A DNA stretch of 64,000 nt, from NCBI GenBank assembly GCA_017512725.1, contig JAFWEW010000040.1, forward strand, positions 17,783 through 81,782. The letters run 5' to 3'. The DNA is from Solobacterium sp. (GTDB taxonomy: Bacteria > Bacillota_I > Bacilli_A > Erysipelotrichales > Erysipelotrichaceae). Position numbers and translations under genes: made by a program. This document shows, piece by piece, positions 46,209-54,851 of this stretch (positions within the stretch are counted from its first letter, which is position 1; every line of letters begins with the position of its first letter). Under the pieces are notes generated by a model. That model searched no databases. It saw only the letters and a list, made by a program, of their open reading frames with translations, and was not told the origin of the DNA.

Positions 46209-46813
46209 TTTTCACGTTTGACGCATTTCAGGACCCAATAGCCGCGGTCACGGTCCGCCAGATCGCACGAATCAAACAGTTCCGCAAGCTTCTTCATGGC
46301 GCTTTCCGCACCCTGGTTCCTGCGGATCACCGCAAGGAACAGCCCGCCGTTTTCCAGATGCGCATACGCATCTTCAAACATGCGGTAGATCACCTGCTTG
46401 CCTGCCCGGATCGGCGGATTGGTGACAATGACATGAAACGACCGGTCATCGATCGCTTCAAATCCGTCCGAAACCAGCACTTCCACGGGTGTTCCGTTTG
46501 CCGTGCTGTTTGCCTCAGCCAGTTCCACAGCTCTTGGATTGATATCCACCGCGGTCACCGTGATTTCCGGAAAGGTCTTTTTCAGAACGATTCCGATCAC
46601 GCCGTACCCGCACCCAAGATCCAGTACGGATCCGGATACCGGTTCGGTTACCGCGTCTTTCAGAAGCGTATGGGTACCGTAGTCCACATCGTTTTTCGAG
46701 AAGACGCCGTCATCCACGGTAAATACGTAATTCACCCCCTGAAAGAAGTAGCTCAGTTCCCGTCGGTGTGATGGGAGATCCCGGTTGTCTGTGAAATAGT
46801 GTTTCGCTTCCAT
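46205..46813 (-). CDS. Class I SAM-dependent methyltransferase (RsmC/YbxB-like)
   Basis: 202 residues from ATG 46813, with AAAGGAG 7 bases upstream. Motif I is VLDLGCGYGVIGIVL near residue 65, and IVTNPPIRAGK near 130 is the NPP motif of N2-guanine or small-subunit rRNA methyltransferases. Its place between rplL and rpoB is the usual place of the ybxB-type gene in Bacillota. It probably methylates 16S rRNA. Confidence 0.88.
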   Translation of the reverse strand: MEAKHYFTDNRDLPSHRRELSYFFQGVNYVFTVDDGVFSKNDVDYGTHTLLKDAVTEPVSGSVLDLGCGYGVIGIVLKKTFPEITVTAVDINPRAVELAEANSTANGTPVEVLVSDGFEAIDDRSFHVIVTNPPIRAGKQVIYRMFEDAYAHLENGGLFLAVIRRNQGAESAMKKLAELFDSCDLADRDRGYWVLKCVKREN

Positions 46814-46835
46814 CCGCGTACTCCTTTCTAAGGGG

Positions 46836-46870
46836 CGAAAAGCCAAGGGTCATGAAAATACCCTCGGCTG
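46836..46870 (-). terminator. Terminator after rplL
   Basis: AGCCGAGGGT/ACCCTTGGCT stem with a TTTTCATG-type loop and TTTTCG tail on the minus strand. Confidence 0.75.
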
Positions 46871-46895
46871 TTCAAGTGAATTGTTTAGCAGGCGA

Positions 46896-47267
46896 TTATT
46901 TGTACTCAACAGTTGCACCTGCGTCAACAAGCTGCTTCTTAATGTTGTCAGCTTCGTCAGCCGGTACATCCTTCTTGATCTCTGCAGGCAGAGCATCAAC
47001 AAGCTTCTTAGCCTCAACAAGGCCGAGACCTGTGATCGTACGAACAACCTTGATAACGCCGACCTTGGCATCACCAACGCTGGTCAGAACGACAGTAACG
47101 TTCTTAGCTTCTGCCGGTTCAGCTTCCGCCGGAGCAGCTGCAACAGCAACCGGAGCAGCAGCGCTTACGCCGTACTTCTCTTCAATTGCCTTTACGAGTT
47201 CATTGAGCTCAAGAATAGTAGCTTCATCGAGATAAGCAAGAATTTCATCCTTAGTTAACTTTGCCAT
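46896..47267 (-). CDS. rplL: Ribosomal protein L7/L12
   Basis: 123 residues: N-terminal dimer domain ([20 protein letters not shown]), an Ala/Glu hinge ([14 protein letters not shown]), then the factor-binding domain with [26 protein letters not shown] upstream. It is part of the rplJL unit. Confidence 0.97.
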   Translation of the reverse strand: MAKLTKDEILAYLDEATILELNELVKAIEEKYGVSAAAPVAVAAAPAEAEPAEAKNVTVVLTSVGDAKVGVIKVVRTITGLGLVEAKKLVDALPAEIKKDVPADEADNIKKQLVDAGATVEYK

Positions 47268-47281
47268 TTTATTTTTCCTCC

Positions 47282-47869
47282 TTAGGCAGCCGCCTCTTCA
47301 GCGGGTTTTGTTTCTTCAGCCGGAGCCTCTGCAGGCTTCGCCTCTTCTGCAGGGGCAGCAGCCTCTGCAGGTGCACCGTCTGCCGGTCTCGCCTCTGCGA
47401 CTGCGTTTACAGCGCGAGCGAACTGAGCAACAGGTGCCTGTAATACTGAAAGCAGCATCGACAGCATGCCCTCACGGTTCGGAAGTGTAGAGAGTTCTTT
47501 GATGGTTTCGATGCCAACAACCTTACCCTCGACGATTCCGCCTTTGAGAACCAGTGCCTTGTGCTTTTTCGCGAACTGTGCGAGAACACGGCTCGCTGCG
47601 GTTTCATCCTGGCCAAACACGAGCGCATTCGGACCGGTCAGAACGCTCTTGAGATCACCCAGATCCGCTGCATCTGCCGCAAGGGAAGCGAGTGTGTTCT
47701 TGTAGATTTTCATCTCTACACCCTCTTCACGCAGCTTTCTGCGGAGCTCAGTGACTTCGGCAACGCTCAGACCACGGTACTCTGCGACAACAGTCGAGCC
47801 GGAATTTTTGAACTTGTCAGAAATCTCAGTGACAACGTTCTTTTTACTTTCTAATACCGCCTGATTCAT
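47282..47869 (-). CDS. rplJ: Ribosomal protein L10
   Basis: 195 residues from ATG 47869 (GAAGGTGAAGG just upstream). The N-terminus [20 protein letters not shown] and [19 protein letters not shown] are typical; the C-terminal tail is an unusually long Ala/Glu/Pro stretch ([18 protein letters not shown]). It binds 23S rRNA and carries the L7/L12 dimers. Regulated by the L10 leader upstream. Confidence 0.97.
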   Translation of the reverse strand: MNQAVLESKKNVVTEISDKFKNSGSTVVAEYRGLSVAEVTELRRKLREEGVEMKIYKNTLASLAADAADLGDLKSVLTGPNALVFGQDETAASRVLAQFAKKHKALVLKGGIVEGKVVGIETIKELSTLPNREGMLSMLLSVLQAPVAQFARAVNAVAEARPADGAPAEAAAPAEEAKPAEAPAEETKPAEEAAA

Positions 47870-47894
47870 TCCTTCACCTTCACCTTTCCTGTTA

Positions 47895-48015
47895 TCGCCT
47901 ACCTTGATATATAAAAGCCCTCGCAGACAGCAAGGGCTCAAAAGTTCTTAAAAGACATGAAACTTTCTACCTCGGTAACATGATTAAGCTTTACGCCGTT
48001 ACTGTCTTTGGTAAT
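47895..48015 (-). ncRNA. Ribosomal protein L10 leader with attenuator
   Basis: On the minus strand the leader contains CAAAGACAGTAAC, GGCGTAAAGCTTAATCATG and TTACCGAGGTAGAAAG, matching the known L10-binding leader pattern. It ends in AGCCCTTGC/GCGAGGGCT with a TTTTA tail (47912-47939), which can stop transcription. L10 (with L7/L12) binding to the leader represses rplJL in Bacillota. Confidence 0.8.
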
Positions 48016-48029
48016 CGATAACGTATAAT

Positions 48030-48058
48030 ATATTACCGCCGGCAGGTTCCGATGTCAA
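48030..48058 (-). promoter_or_regulatory. Promoter of rplJL
   Basis: On the minus strand TTGACA (48058-48053), 17 bases, TAATAT (48035-48030), just before the L10 leader. Confidence 0.7.
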
Positions 48059-48078
48059 TTCTTTTTTGATTTTTTCGT

Positions 48079-48849
48079 TCAGTTCATGACCGCGTATTCG
48101 AAGATCATGCCATCGGCAGCGTTCTCGTTGTTGTCGGTCCAGGTCAGAGTGGAACCATCAAACTTGAAGGTGCCGGTGCCGTTTTCGTACTCCACCGTCT
48201 CCGTATCAACGGTTCCGTCTTCCTTGAAGACAACATCCTTCTTTACGCAGTCGGTGTAATCAACCGTCAGTGTTTCGGTATCCAGCTTTCCGCTCATGGT
48301 CCATTCGGAATGTTCCGCCGCACTGGATCCCCACATAACCGTGAACTTCGCATTGTTCTGACCCTGTGCCTCAACCAGAATGGAACATCTGTCTTTCGCA
48401 TAGGTACCGACAAAGTTCATGGTCGGATTCTGTCTATCCCCCTCATCCGCAGTTTTTGCTTCGGAATGGGTGATATGGAAAGTCATTTTGCCGGTCGTGT
48501 GTTTCTGTGTCGACTCAAACATAACCATGTAGGTACCCGGATCGACCTGATAATCGGTTGTACCGGCTTCCGTAAACTCCCATTTTACCGCCGGTGTATC
48601 GGCTGTGGAACCGGCCTTGACCATCGTAAAGGTAATGCCGCCCTTGGTCACTTCCGAAGTGACCGTGACCGTATCGCCTTCTGCGATATCATACTCGCAC
48701 CCGACAGCGGATGAGATATCCGCATTCTCTGCGGTAACGATCAGACCGCCGTCATCGGTCATCTCATCAGAGAAGACGGATTTGGAGCTGCAGCCGGCCA
48801 GAGAAACGGTCAGAAGCGCTGCACTGAGTATATGGAATAATTTCTTCAT
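48079..48849 (-). CDS. Lipoprotein of unknown function
   Basis: 256 residues with a lipoprotein signal (MKKLFHILSAALLTVSLAGC; lipobox LAGC). The mature part is strand-rich: one half resembles an extracellular beta-sandwich, and the other (FVGTYAKDRCSILVEAQGQN to GTFKFDGSTLTWTDN) a lipocalin-like repeat seen in envelope proteins. No enzyme motif seen. AGGAGG upstream; monocistronic. Confidence 0.75.
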   Translation of the reverse strand: MKKLFHILSAALLTVSLAGCSSKSVFSDEMTDDGGLIVTAENADISSAVGCEYDIAEGDTVTVTSEVTKGGITFTMVKAGSTADTPAVKWEFTEAGTTDYQVDPGTYMVMFESTQKHTTGKMTFHITHSEAKTADEGDRQNPTMNFVGTYAKDRCSILVEAQGQNNAKFTVMWGSSAAEHSEWTMSGKLDTETLTVDYTDCVKKDVVFKEDGTVDTETVEYENGTGTFKFDGSTLTWTDNNENAADGMIFEYAVMN

Positions 48850-48947
48850 AATTTACCTCCTGTAAATCTGCCGAATCAAAATCGGCATTACTCATTATAG
48901 TGATTTCTGAAAATAATACACCCCATTCTTTTCGTTTGGATTTTTAT

Positions 48948-48975
48948 TTCACAAACTGATTGATAAAATTATAAA
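48948..48975 (+). promoter_or_regulatory. Candidate promoter of the STAS/MATE operon
   Basis: TTCACA (48948-48953), 16 bases, TATAAA (48970-48975), 58 bases before the STAS start. Confidence 0.45.
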
Positions 48976-49032
48976 ATTAGATAGTTAAGTGGTTCGGGAG
49001 CTTCTGCCCTCCGGACCGCCAAGGAGGTCAAT

Positions 49033-49338
49033 ATGGAAATCAAACTGGACAAAAAGGATACTGCGCTGACCGTCGCACTGACAGAGCGTCTGGACACCGT
49101 TACTTCACCGGATCTGGAAGAGGTTCTGCGTAAAGAACTGGACGGGATCACCGATGTGACCTTTGACTTTGATGAACTGGACTATATTTCTTCTGCCGGT
49201 CTCCGCGTGCTTCTTTCCACGCAGAAAAGAATGCTGAAACAGGGCAAGATGCGCATCATCAATGCCAACCCGGTCATCATGGAGATCTTTGAAGTTACCG
49301 GTTTCGCAGATGCCATCGATATCACGGCGAAACAGTAA
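49033..49338 (+). CDS. STAS-domain anti-sigma-factor antagonist-like protein
   Basis: 101 residues, one STAS domain. The conserved phosphorylation-site region is DELDYISSAGLRVLLSTQKR, with Ser at the expected place near residue 56; VTFDFDELDYIS precedes it. These proteins are switched by phosphorylation on that Ser by an HATPase-type kinase of the RsbW/SpoIIAB group. The next gene carries such a domain, so the two probably form a switch pair. AAGGAGG upstream. Confidence 0.88.
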   Translation: MEIKLDKKDTALTVALTERLDTVTSPDLEEVLRKELDGITDVTFDFDELDYISSAGLRVLLSTQKRMLKQGKMRIINANPVIMEIFEVTGFADAIDITAKQ

Positions 49339-49350
49339 CCGGAACCGGAT

Positions 49351-51135
49351 ATGAATACTGCTGATAATCACACCCTTGCCAATGACAAGGTAATCTCCAA
49401 ACAGTTTTTTCGTCTGCTTCCGGTGCAGATCCTGCTGGTAGCGATTCCCTCACTCAACGGAATCATTTCCAGTATTTTCGGTTCGAACCTGCTTGGTGAA
49501 ACTGCACTTTCCGCTATCGGCATGTATGCCCCGATCCTGTCGTTCATGACAGCGATAGGAACGATGTTAATGGGCGGTTCCCAGATTCTCTGCGGGAAGT
49601 ACATGGGATCCAATCAGGTGGAGCGGACACAGGAGATCTTCAGCCTTGACCTGACAACCGCTGCGATCCTTTCACTGATCATCTCTGCGGTTCTGCTGGT
49701 TACCGGTGTGTTTGATCTGGCTGTCTTCATGAATCCCGATACGGTCGTACGTTCGGTATTCAACCGGTACCTGATCGGCATGGCAATCGGCATCTTTCCG
49801 ATGCTGATGGGGAACCAGATCTCGGCATTCCTTTCCATGGAGATGCAGGGAAAGCGTTCCACCGTCGCCACCGTTTTATTTGTAATCACCAACCTGGTAC
49901 TGACCCTGCTGTTCCTCGGCGTTCTGCGCCTGCAGGCATTCGGTCTTGCCCTGGCAGCTTCGATCGGATACTGGGTCTATCTGATCTATCAGGTACTCTA
50001 TTACTTCAGCGGCAAATCCATTCTGAAGCTGAAGCTTGTCCGCATGCATCCGTCGGATATCTCGGAAATCGTCATGATCGGTTTCCCGGGAGCCCTGACA
50101 CAGCTGTATCTCACCATCCGCCGTCTGGTACTGAACGGCCTGATGGTCCGCTATATCGGTACTGCAGGACTGTCTTCGTTCCAGGCTTCTGATTCTCTGC
50201 TTGCCATCTTCTGGTCCATTCCGCTGGGCATGGCTGCGGTCAGCCGGATGATGATGAGTGTTGCGGTCGGAGAAGAAGACCGGCAGTCCCTCAAGGATAT
50301 TCTGAAGACCATGATCACCCGGTGCATGCTGATTGAAATCGGCGTCATGGCGGCACTGATTCTCTGTGCGGTTCCGTTTACCCGTGTCTATTACCGGGAT
50401 GTCACCGAACCGATCTATCAGATGACGCTTAACGGCTTCCGTCTGGTTCCGATCACCATGCCGCTGGGACTGTTCTGTCAGATGGTTTTAAACTATGCAC
50501 AGGTCACCAAAAAACAGCTGCTCGTTCACACGGAGGCAGCGCTCGACGGTGCCATCTGCGTATGTATTACCGCTCCTCTGCTGGTTCCCTCCATGGGCAT
50601 GAACGGTGTCTATCTTTCCGTCATCATCAACGGTATCGCTACCGCAGTTTATCCGCTGCTCTACTCCTTTGTTTACAACAAGGGAGTTCCAAAGAACGCA
50701 GATGCGCTTCTGATGATCCCGGAGGATTTCGGAGCTGCGGAGAATGAACGCATGGATATCTCTCTGACCAGTCTCGATGAAGTGGTCAATCTTTCAAAAC
50801 AGATCCAGGATTTCTGCCTGGAACGCGGTGTCGACGAGCGCAGATCCTATCTGTCCGGTCTCTTCCTGGAGGAGATGGCCGGCAATGTTATTGAAGGCGG
50901 TTTCCCCAAGGACAACAAAAAACATTCCGTAGATGTACGCGTTGTTCATAAAGATGACGATATTATCCTGCGCATCAAGGATGACTGTGTTGCGTTTGAT
51001 CCGCTGGAGCGGGCAAAGCTCTTTGAACCGGAAGATATTACCAAGAATATTGGTATCCGTATGGTTTCCAAGATTGCTCAGGATGTCGCCTACCAGAATA
51101 TTCTCGGTCTGAATGTTCTGACGATCCGGATCTGA
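49351..51135 (+). CDS. MATE-family transporter fused to a C-terminal HATPase_c (RsbW-like) domain
   Basis: 594 residues. The first 450 form a MATE multidrug/polyspecific transporter with twelve hydrophobic segments (PVQILLVAIPSLNGIISSIF, then the second half from VMIGFPGALTQLYLTIRRL). The last 130 residues are cytoplasmic with the Bergerat N-box FLEEMAGNVIEGGF (near 505-515), IILRIKDDCVAFDPLE (G1-like) and NIGIRMVSKIAQDV (G2-like). The HATPase sequence resembles serine kinases that act on STAS proteins, and a STAS gene lies 12 bases upstream. The ATP-binding domain could regulate transport, or the transporter could set kinase activity. The start is ATG 49351. Confidence 0.85.
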   Translation: MNTADNHTLANDKVISKQFFRLLPVQILLVAIPSLNGIISSIFGSNLLGETALSAIGMYAPILSFMTAIGTMLMGGSQILCGKYMGSNQVERTQEIFSLDLTTAAILSLIISAVLLVTGVFDLAVFMNPDTVVRSVFNRYLIGMAIGIFPMLMGNQISAFLSMEMQGKRSTVATVLFVITNLVLTLLFLGVLRLQAFGLALAASIGYWVYLIYQVLYYFSGKSILKLKLVRMHPSDISEIVMIGFPGALTQLYLTIRRLVLNGLMVRYIGTAGLSSFQASDSLLAIFWSIPLGMAAVSRMMMSVAVGEEDRQSLKDILKTMITRCMLIEIGVMAALILCAVPFTRVYYRDVTEPIYQMTLNGFRLVPITMPLGLFCQMVLNYAQVTKKQLLVHTEAALDGAICVCITAPLLVPSMGMNGVYLSVIINGIATAVYPLLYSFVYNKGVPKNADALLMIPEDFGAAENERMDISLTSLDEVVNLSKQIQDFCLERGVDERRSYLSGLFLEEMAGNVIEGGFPKDNKKHSVDVRVVHKDDDIILRIKDDCVAFDPLERAKLFEPEDITKNIGIRMVSKIAQDVAYQNILGLNVLTIRI

Positions 51136-51146
51136 AAGGCTGCGGT

Positions 51147-51782
51147 ATGAACGAAAAGAAACGACTGATCTTCATCACCACGCTTATCTGCCTCATACCG
51201 GCATTTGTCGGTATCCTGATGTGGAGCAGGCTTCCGGAACAGATTCCCATACACTATAACGCCCAGGGTCAGATCGACCTGTATGCCGGAAAGCCCATTG
51301 CAGTCTTCGGTATTCCCCTGCTGATTACCGCACTGCATCTGTTATGCGCATTCCTGATCTTCCGGAATTCCGATACCTCCAAAACCAGCCCGAAGGTGCT
51401 TCGTCTGATACTCTGGATCTTTCCGATCATCAGCCTGCTTGCGGCAGTGCTTACCTATTCGGCGGTATTCGGCACATCCATGGATCTTTCGCTGATCGTG
51501 AATGTATTTCTCGGTCTGCTTCTGGTAAGCATCGGCTGTTATCTGCCGGAATGCCCGCAGAATCAGTCCATCGGTTTCCGGATCCCGTGGACCCTGGCGG
51601 ATGAAGCGAACTGGAAACAGACACACCAGTTTGCAGGACCGCTCTGGATCGCAGGCGGAACCGCCATGATCCTGATGGCATTCCTTGGCATCACAAGCAC
51701 CAACTTTCTGGTGTTTGTACTCCTGCTGATTGTTGTAGTTCCCTCAATCTATTCTTATAAGCTGTACAAGAAGACTCATTGA
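51147..51782 (+). CDS. SdpI/DUF1648-like membrane protein
   Basis: 211 residues with about six membrane segments. The N-terminal DUF1648 signature LPEQIPIHYNAQGQIDLYAG near residue 30 and the later SIGFRIPWTLADEANWKQTH match SdpI-like proteins. SdpI of Bacillus subtilis gives immunity to the SdpC toxin and signals to SdpR; neither partner is present here. It follows the MATE gene by 11 bases and is probably co-transcribed. Terminator follows. Confidence 0.85.
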   Translation: MNEKKRLIFITTLICLIPAFVGILMWSRLPEQIPIHYNAQGQIDLYAGKPIAVFGIPLLITALHLLCAFLIFRNSDTSKTSPKVLRLILWIFPIISLLAAVLTYSAVFGTSMDLSLIVNVFLGLLLVSIGCYLPECPQNQSIGFRIPWTLADEANWKQTHQFAGPLWIAGGTAMILMAFLGITSTNFLVFVLLLIVVVPSIYSYKLYKKTH

Positions 51783-51785
51783 ATC

Positions 51786-51827
51786 AATCCCCCGACTGCG
51801 TGCGTTGAAGCGGGGGATTTCTTTTCC
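51786..51827 (+). terminator. Terminator of the STAS-MATE-SdpI operon
   Basis: AATCCCCC/GGGGGATT stem with a T-rich tail (TTCTTTT). Confidence 0.75.
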
Positions 51828-51920
51828 CGTCTTCTGACAAAAGAAAATCATTTTTATTCGGACGGCAAAAACATTCCGTATAATAGGATCAGGATGGGTA
51901 CATGCCCGGAGGTTTTGTTC

Positions 51921-52661
51921 ATGACAATGGCTGGAATATTCCTGCAGAAATACACTGCTATGCAGTATATGGAGTTCTGTCTCAGGCTTCTCATCGCTTT
52001 TCTGATCGGCGGAGGAATAGGAGCTGAGCGAAGCAAGCATTTTAAGGAAGCCGGTATCCGAACCCATATCATCGTGTGCTGCACAGCGTCACTGATCATG
52101 TTGATATCAAAGTACGGGTTTGCGGATCTGAGCCGTACCGGAGATCTGGAATACTTTGGCACCAAAGGAGCTGATGCCGCGCGTATCGCAGCTCAGGCAA
52201 TCAGCGGTATTTCCTTCCTCTGTGCCGGTGTCATTATCAAAGTCGGCGGAAATATCAAAGGCCTGACCACAGCTGCCGGAATCTGGATGACCGCCAGTAT
52301 CGGCCTTGCGATCGGAGCGGGCATGTATATTCTGACCGGCTTTATGGTGGTGCTTTTCTTCCTGCTGAATTTCATATTTAGGCATCTTCCCCTGTATTCC
52401 GAAAGCTATGACGGATACCATCTGACCTTTGTCGTCAAGAACGGGGATGACTTCGACGAGATATTAAAGAAACAGCTTACGGACTGGAATACCCGGACCA
52501 AGGAACGCAGTATTACCTGGAAGCGGAATGATGTAACCGAATATGATTATCTGGTGGTACGGGCAGAAGAACTCCGCTACGGTGAGGTCAAAGCGTTCGT
52601 CGCAGAGAATCCATGCATTATTTCGTTCCAGTATACGCCCATGCTGAAGAACATTTCCTGA
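51921..52661 (+). CDS. MgtC/SapB family membrane protein
   Basis: 246 residues from ATG 51921, with GGAGG 8 bases upstream. The N-terminal half is the MgtC domain: RLLIAFLIGGGIGAERSK and IISGISFLCAGVIIKVGG-like sequence with further helices. The C-terminal 90 residues are a soluble ACT-like domain (YHLTFVVKNGDDFDEIL). Members contribute to survival in low Mg2+ or in host cells in pathogens; here the role is unknown. Confidence 0.86.
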   Translation: MTMAGIFLQKYTAMQYMEFCLRLLIAFLIGGGIGAERSKHFKEAGIRTHIIVCCTASLIMLISKYGFADLSRTGDLEYFGTKGADAARIAAQAISGISFLCAGVIIKVGGNIKGLTTAAGIWMTASIGLAIGAGMYILTGFMVVLFFLLNFIFRHLPLYSESYDGYHLTFVVKNGDDFDEILKKQLTDWNTRTKERSITWKRNDVTEYDYLVVRAEELRYGEVKAFVAENPCIISFQYTPMLKNIS

Positions 52662-52677
52662 TCTGTTACAACGCGAA

Positions 52678-52728
52678 ACATCCGGCCGCCAGCTCTGATA
52701 AACAGAACACAGCCGGATGTTTTTTTCG
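52678..52728 (+). terminator. Terminator of the MgtC-like gene
   Basis: ACATCCGGC/GCCGGATGT stem and seven T; also workable for the converging minus-strand SPASM gene. Confidence 0.85.
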
Positions 52729-52744
52729 ATACGAATTCAGAAAC

Positions 52745-53503
52745 TCATTCCTTACAGGAAGCGATCCGCTTATCCCTGCGGTCTTTCCAGCCCTCTTTGA
52801 AGAAGGCACAGACTTCTTCATCGATTCCAAGGATCCCGTTCCCGCTCAGGGCTGCCTTTGCACGGCACCCGCCAAGACATGCATACCGGTATTCACAATT
52901 CCTGCAGGTTTCGTTTGCCTGAAGATATTCTTCAGCAGTGAGTCTGCCGACACCGGAAAAATCCGGTTCTTCCAGGATCTCCTGCAATGGGGTTTTCAGG
53001 ATATTGAAACGGTTGAAATCCCCGCTGCTGTCCAGCATTGTTACACAGGGAGAAACCCGCCCGTCGGAGTTGATATAGAGGGCGGTATTCAGACTTCCGC
53101 AAAGCAGGAAGTGACTGGCCTGATTACTGCGGCATGGTTTTTCATACGTTCCTGAAAGAACCCCTTTAACCGGGTCATAGCGTAAGAACCCGCCAAGTTC
53201 AATTGAAAGCTTCGGCTGCTTCTCCAATAGTTTTGGAATCAGATTCAGATACGCTTCCCAGGCTTCCTCACGCTGGATACCATGGGTATCCTGATAAGCT
53301 TTCCATTCCCCGAGGTTTTCTACGATATTAACTTTGAGGCTGTTGACGCCAAGGGATTCCACAAAGCAGATATTCTCCCAAAGCATATCGAGGTTATCCC
53401 GGAACAGCATCATTGAAACATGGGTCAGAAAACGATGGTCACCGCAGTACTGTCTGCCGTTCATGTCATGGGGGTTTCCGTCGGTCGGGCAGATTCCCGG
53501 GAA
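52745..53503 (-). pseudogene. 5'-truncated radical SAM/SPASM peptide maturase
   Basis: The open frame runs from a TAG at the 53503 side; the ATG at 53464 gives 239 residues. The C-terminal SPASM domain is intact: FLLCGSLNTALYINSDGRVSPC, then NETCRNCEYRYACLGGCRAKAAL and a late EEVC supply the cluster cysteines. The radical-SAM core with CxxxCxxC, normally about 150 residues further N-terminal, is missing; upstream reads FPGICPTDGNPHDMNGRQYC, then a stop and the precursor gene. The remnant should bind auxiliary clusters but cannot cleave SAM. A deletion inside a precursor-maturase operon is the simplest explanation. Confidence 0.7.
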
Positions 53504-53686
53504 CTATCTGAGGAAATCCCGATCGCCAAACTGCGGCCGGTACCAGGCAACATCACATCCGACATCGTGTCCGTCCGGTGCGACAAACCGGGCACTGTTC
53601 CAGCATCCGCCTTCAACTCCGCCCACAGCCTTTTCCAGTTCATCCGGATCGGTAATCATACGTTCTTTTTTTGTACGTTCATCCAT
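53504..53686 (-). CDS. RiPP-like precursor peptide with double-glycine leader
   Basis: 60 residues from ATG 53686, with AGGAG 9 bases upstream. The leader MDERTKKERMITDPDELEKA ends VGGVEGG, a double-glycine cleavage pattern; the presumed core CWNSARFVAPDGHDVGCDVA continues to a charged C-terminus and contains two Cys, two Asp-Gly or His-Asp pairs. Directly followed by the truncated SPASM protein, which would have been its modifying enzyme. No exporter nearby. Function unknown; the locus may be degenerate. Confidence 0.65.
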   Translation of the reverse strand: MDERTKKERMITDPDELEKAVGGVEGGCWNSARFVAPDGHDVGCDVAWYRPQFGDRDFLR

Positions 53687-53848
53687 AATGTATTTCTCCT
53701 CTTCCTGTAATAGTTGATTATCTGAATTGAATGCGGCAGCCATCGGCTCCGCCGCACTCGGTACTCTTCATAATCATTAAACGTGCCAGAATACCAGTTT
53801 CCACGTTGATTACCGTATTCCTGAACGCAGCCGTAATGCCGGATGATG

Positions 53849-53879
53849 AAAAAAACGGCCGGGATTTCTCCCAGCCGGA
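53849..53879 (-). terminator. Terminator of the NifX-SlyD gene
   Basis: CCGGCTGGGA/TCCCGGCCG hairpin with a T-run on the minus strand, immediately after the stop at 53885. Confidence 0.75.
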
Positions 53880-53884
53880 TCACA

Positions 53885-54748
53885 TCATTCTACCGAAACC
53901 AGTTCGATTTTGAAGTTCAGTTCCTTTCCTGCCATCTCATGATTGGCATCCAGTGTAACGGTTCTGTCATCCTTGGCAACAACACGTACCTGGAACTGTC
54001 TTCCCATATCATCCGCAAGAACGACACGTTCATCGACATTAAGATCTTCCGATCCCGGAAGTTCCGTAAACGGAATGACCATTACCATCATGGGATTCGG
54101 CATGCCATACGCTTCTTCCGGCATCAGATGAACATCAACGATCTGTCCCGGTTCCATATCCGCAACTGCCTGATCAAATCCCCGGATCATCATCCCTGCT
54201 CCGCAGATGAATTCCAGCGGTGCACCCCGGTCATACGAAGAATCAAACTGCGTACCGTCATTGTAGGTACCGCGGTAATGCACGGTACATTTCTTCCCGG
54301 CATTCTTTCCTTCGACTGTACTCGCTCTTCCGCAGCATCCTCCGCAGGAAGAAGCCTGTTCACAGCCTTCTCCGCAGGCACCGTCTTCATGATGCCCGCA
54401 TCCTTCTCCATCTTCGTGATGGTGGTCACAGTTTTCATCGGAGCCTTTCAGGGTTCCGGCAAGATATTCTTCCACTGCGTCATCTGCCTTGCCTTCCGCT
54501 CCGGCAACGACCTCAATGCCTGCATCCGCCAGTGCCTGACGTGCACCTTCGCCAATGCCGCCGCAGATCAGAAGGTCAATCCCTTTATTGGCAAGCACAC
54601 CTGCCAGTGCACCATGGCCCTGTCCTTCCGAATCGACGACCAGTGTGGAGACGACCCGGTTATCCTCTACGTCATAGATCTTGAAATTCTGTGTTTTCCC
54701 AAAATGCTGGAAAACTTCTCCGTTTTCATACGTTACTGCAATTTTCAT
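53885..54748 (-). CDS. Fusion of a NifX/NifB-type cofactor domain with a SlyD-like FKBP peptidyl-prolyl isomerase
   Basis: 287 residues in three parts. Residues 1-105 (MKIAVTYENGEVFQHFGKTQ to EEYLAGTLKG) are a dinitrogenase iron-molybdenum cofactor biosynthesis-like domain with ICGGIGEGARQAL. Residues 105-145 are a metal-binding linker rich in His and Cys (CDHHHEDGEGCGHH, CGEGCEQ, CGGCCG). The rest is an FKBP domain of the SlyD type (VHYRGTYNDGTQFDSSYDRG) with its insert-in-flap region (EEAYGMPNPMMV). SlyD proteins fold proteins and shuttle nickel; the extra domain suggests a metal-cofactor carrier, by inference. Confidence 0.85.
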   Translation of the reverse strand: MKIAVTYENGEVFQHFGKTQNFKIYDVEDNRVVSTLVVDSEGQGHGALAGVLANKGIDLLICGGIGEGARQALADAGIEVVAGAEGKADDAVEEYLAGTLKGSDENCDHHHEDGEGCGHHEDGACGEGCEQASSCGGCCGRASTVEGKNAGKKCTVHYRGTYNDGTQFDSSYDRGAPLEFICGAGMMIRGFDQAVADMEPGQIVDVHLMPEEAYGMPNPMMVMVIPFTELPGSEDLNVDERVVLADDMGRQFQVRVVAKDDRTVTLDANHEMAGKELNFKIELVSVE

Positions 54749-54787
54749 TCGTCTGGTTCCTCTTCTTTCACCTCAACAACAATACAG

Positions 54788-54814
54788 AAATCCGGCTGGT
54801 ATTTCCAGCCGGAG
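54788..54814 (-). terminator. Terminator upstream of the NifX-SlyD gene (for the patatin transcript)
   Basis: CCGGCTGG/CCAGCCGG hairpin, ATTTC tail on the minus strand; lies between the patatin stop (54852) and the NifX-SlyD start. Confidence 0.65.
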
Positions 54815-54851
54815 CCTTTCCATTTTCAAACGTTTCCGTTTTCTGCCTTCG

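Noticed and set aside
53690..53838. Open minus-strand frame with HYGCVQEYGNQRGNWYSG that looked like a second precursor peptide
   Set aside because: It has no start codon or ribosome binding site of its own and lies right behind a terminator; I could not call it a gene.
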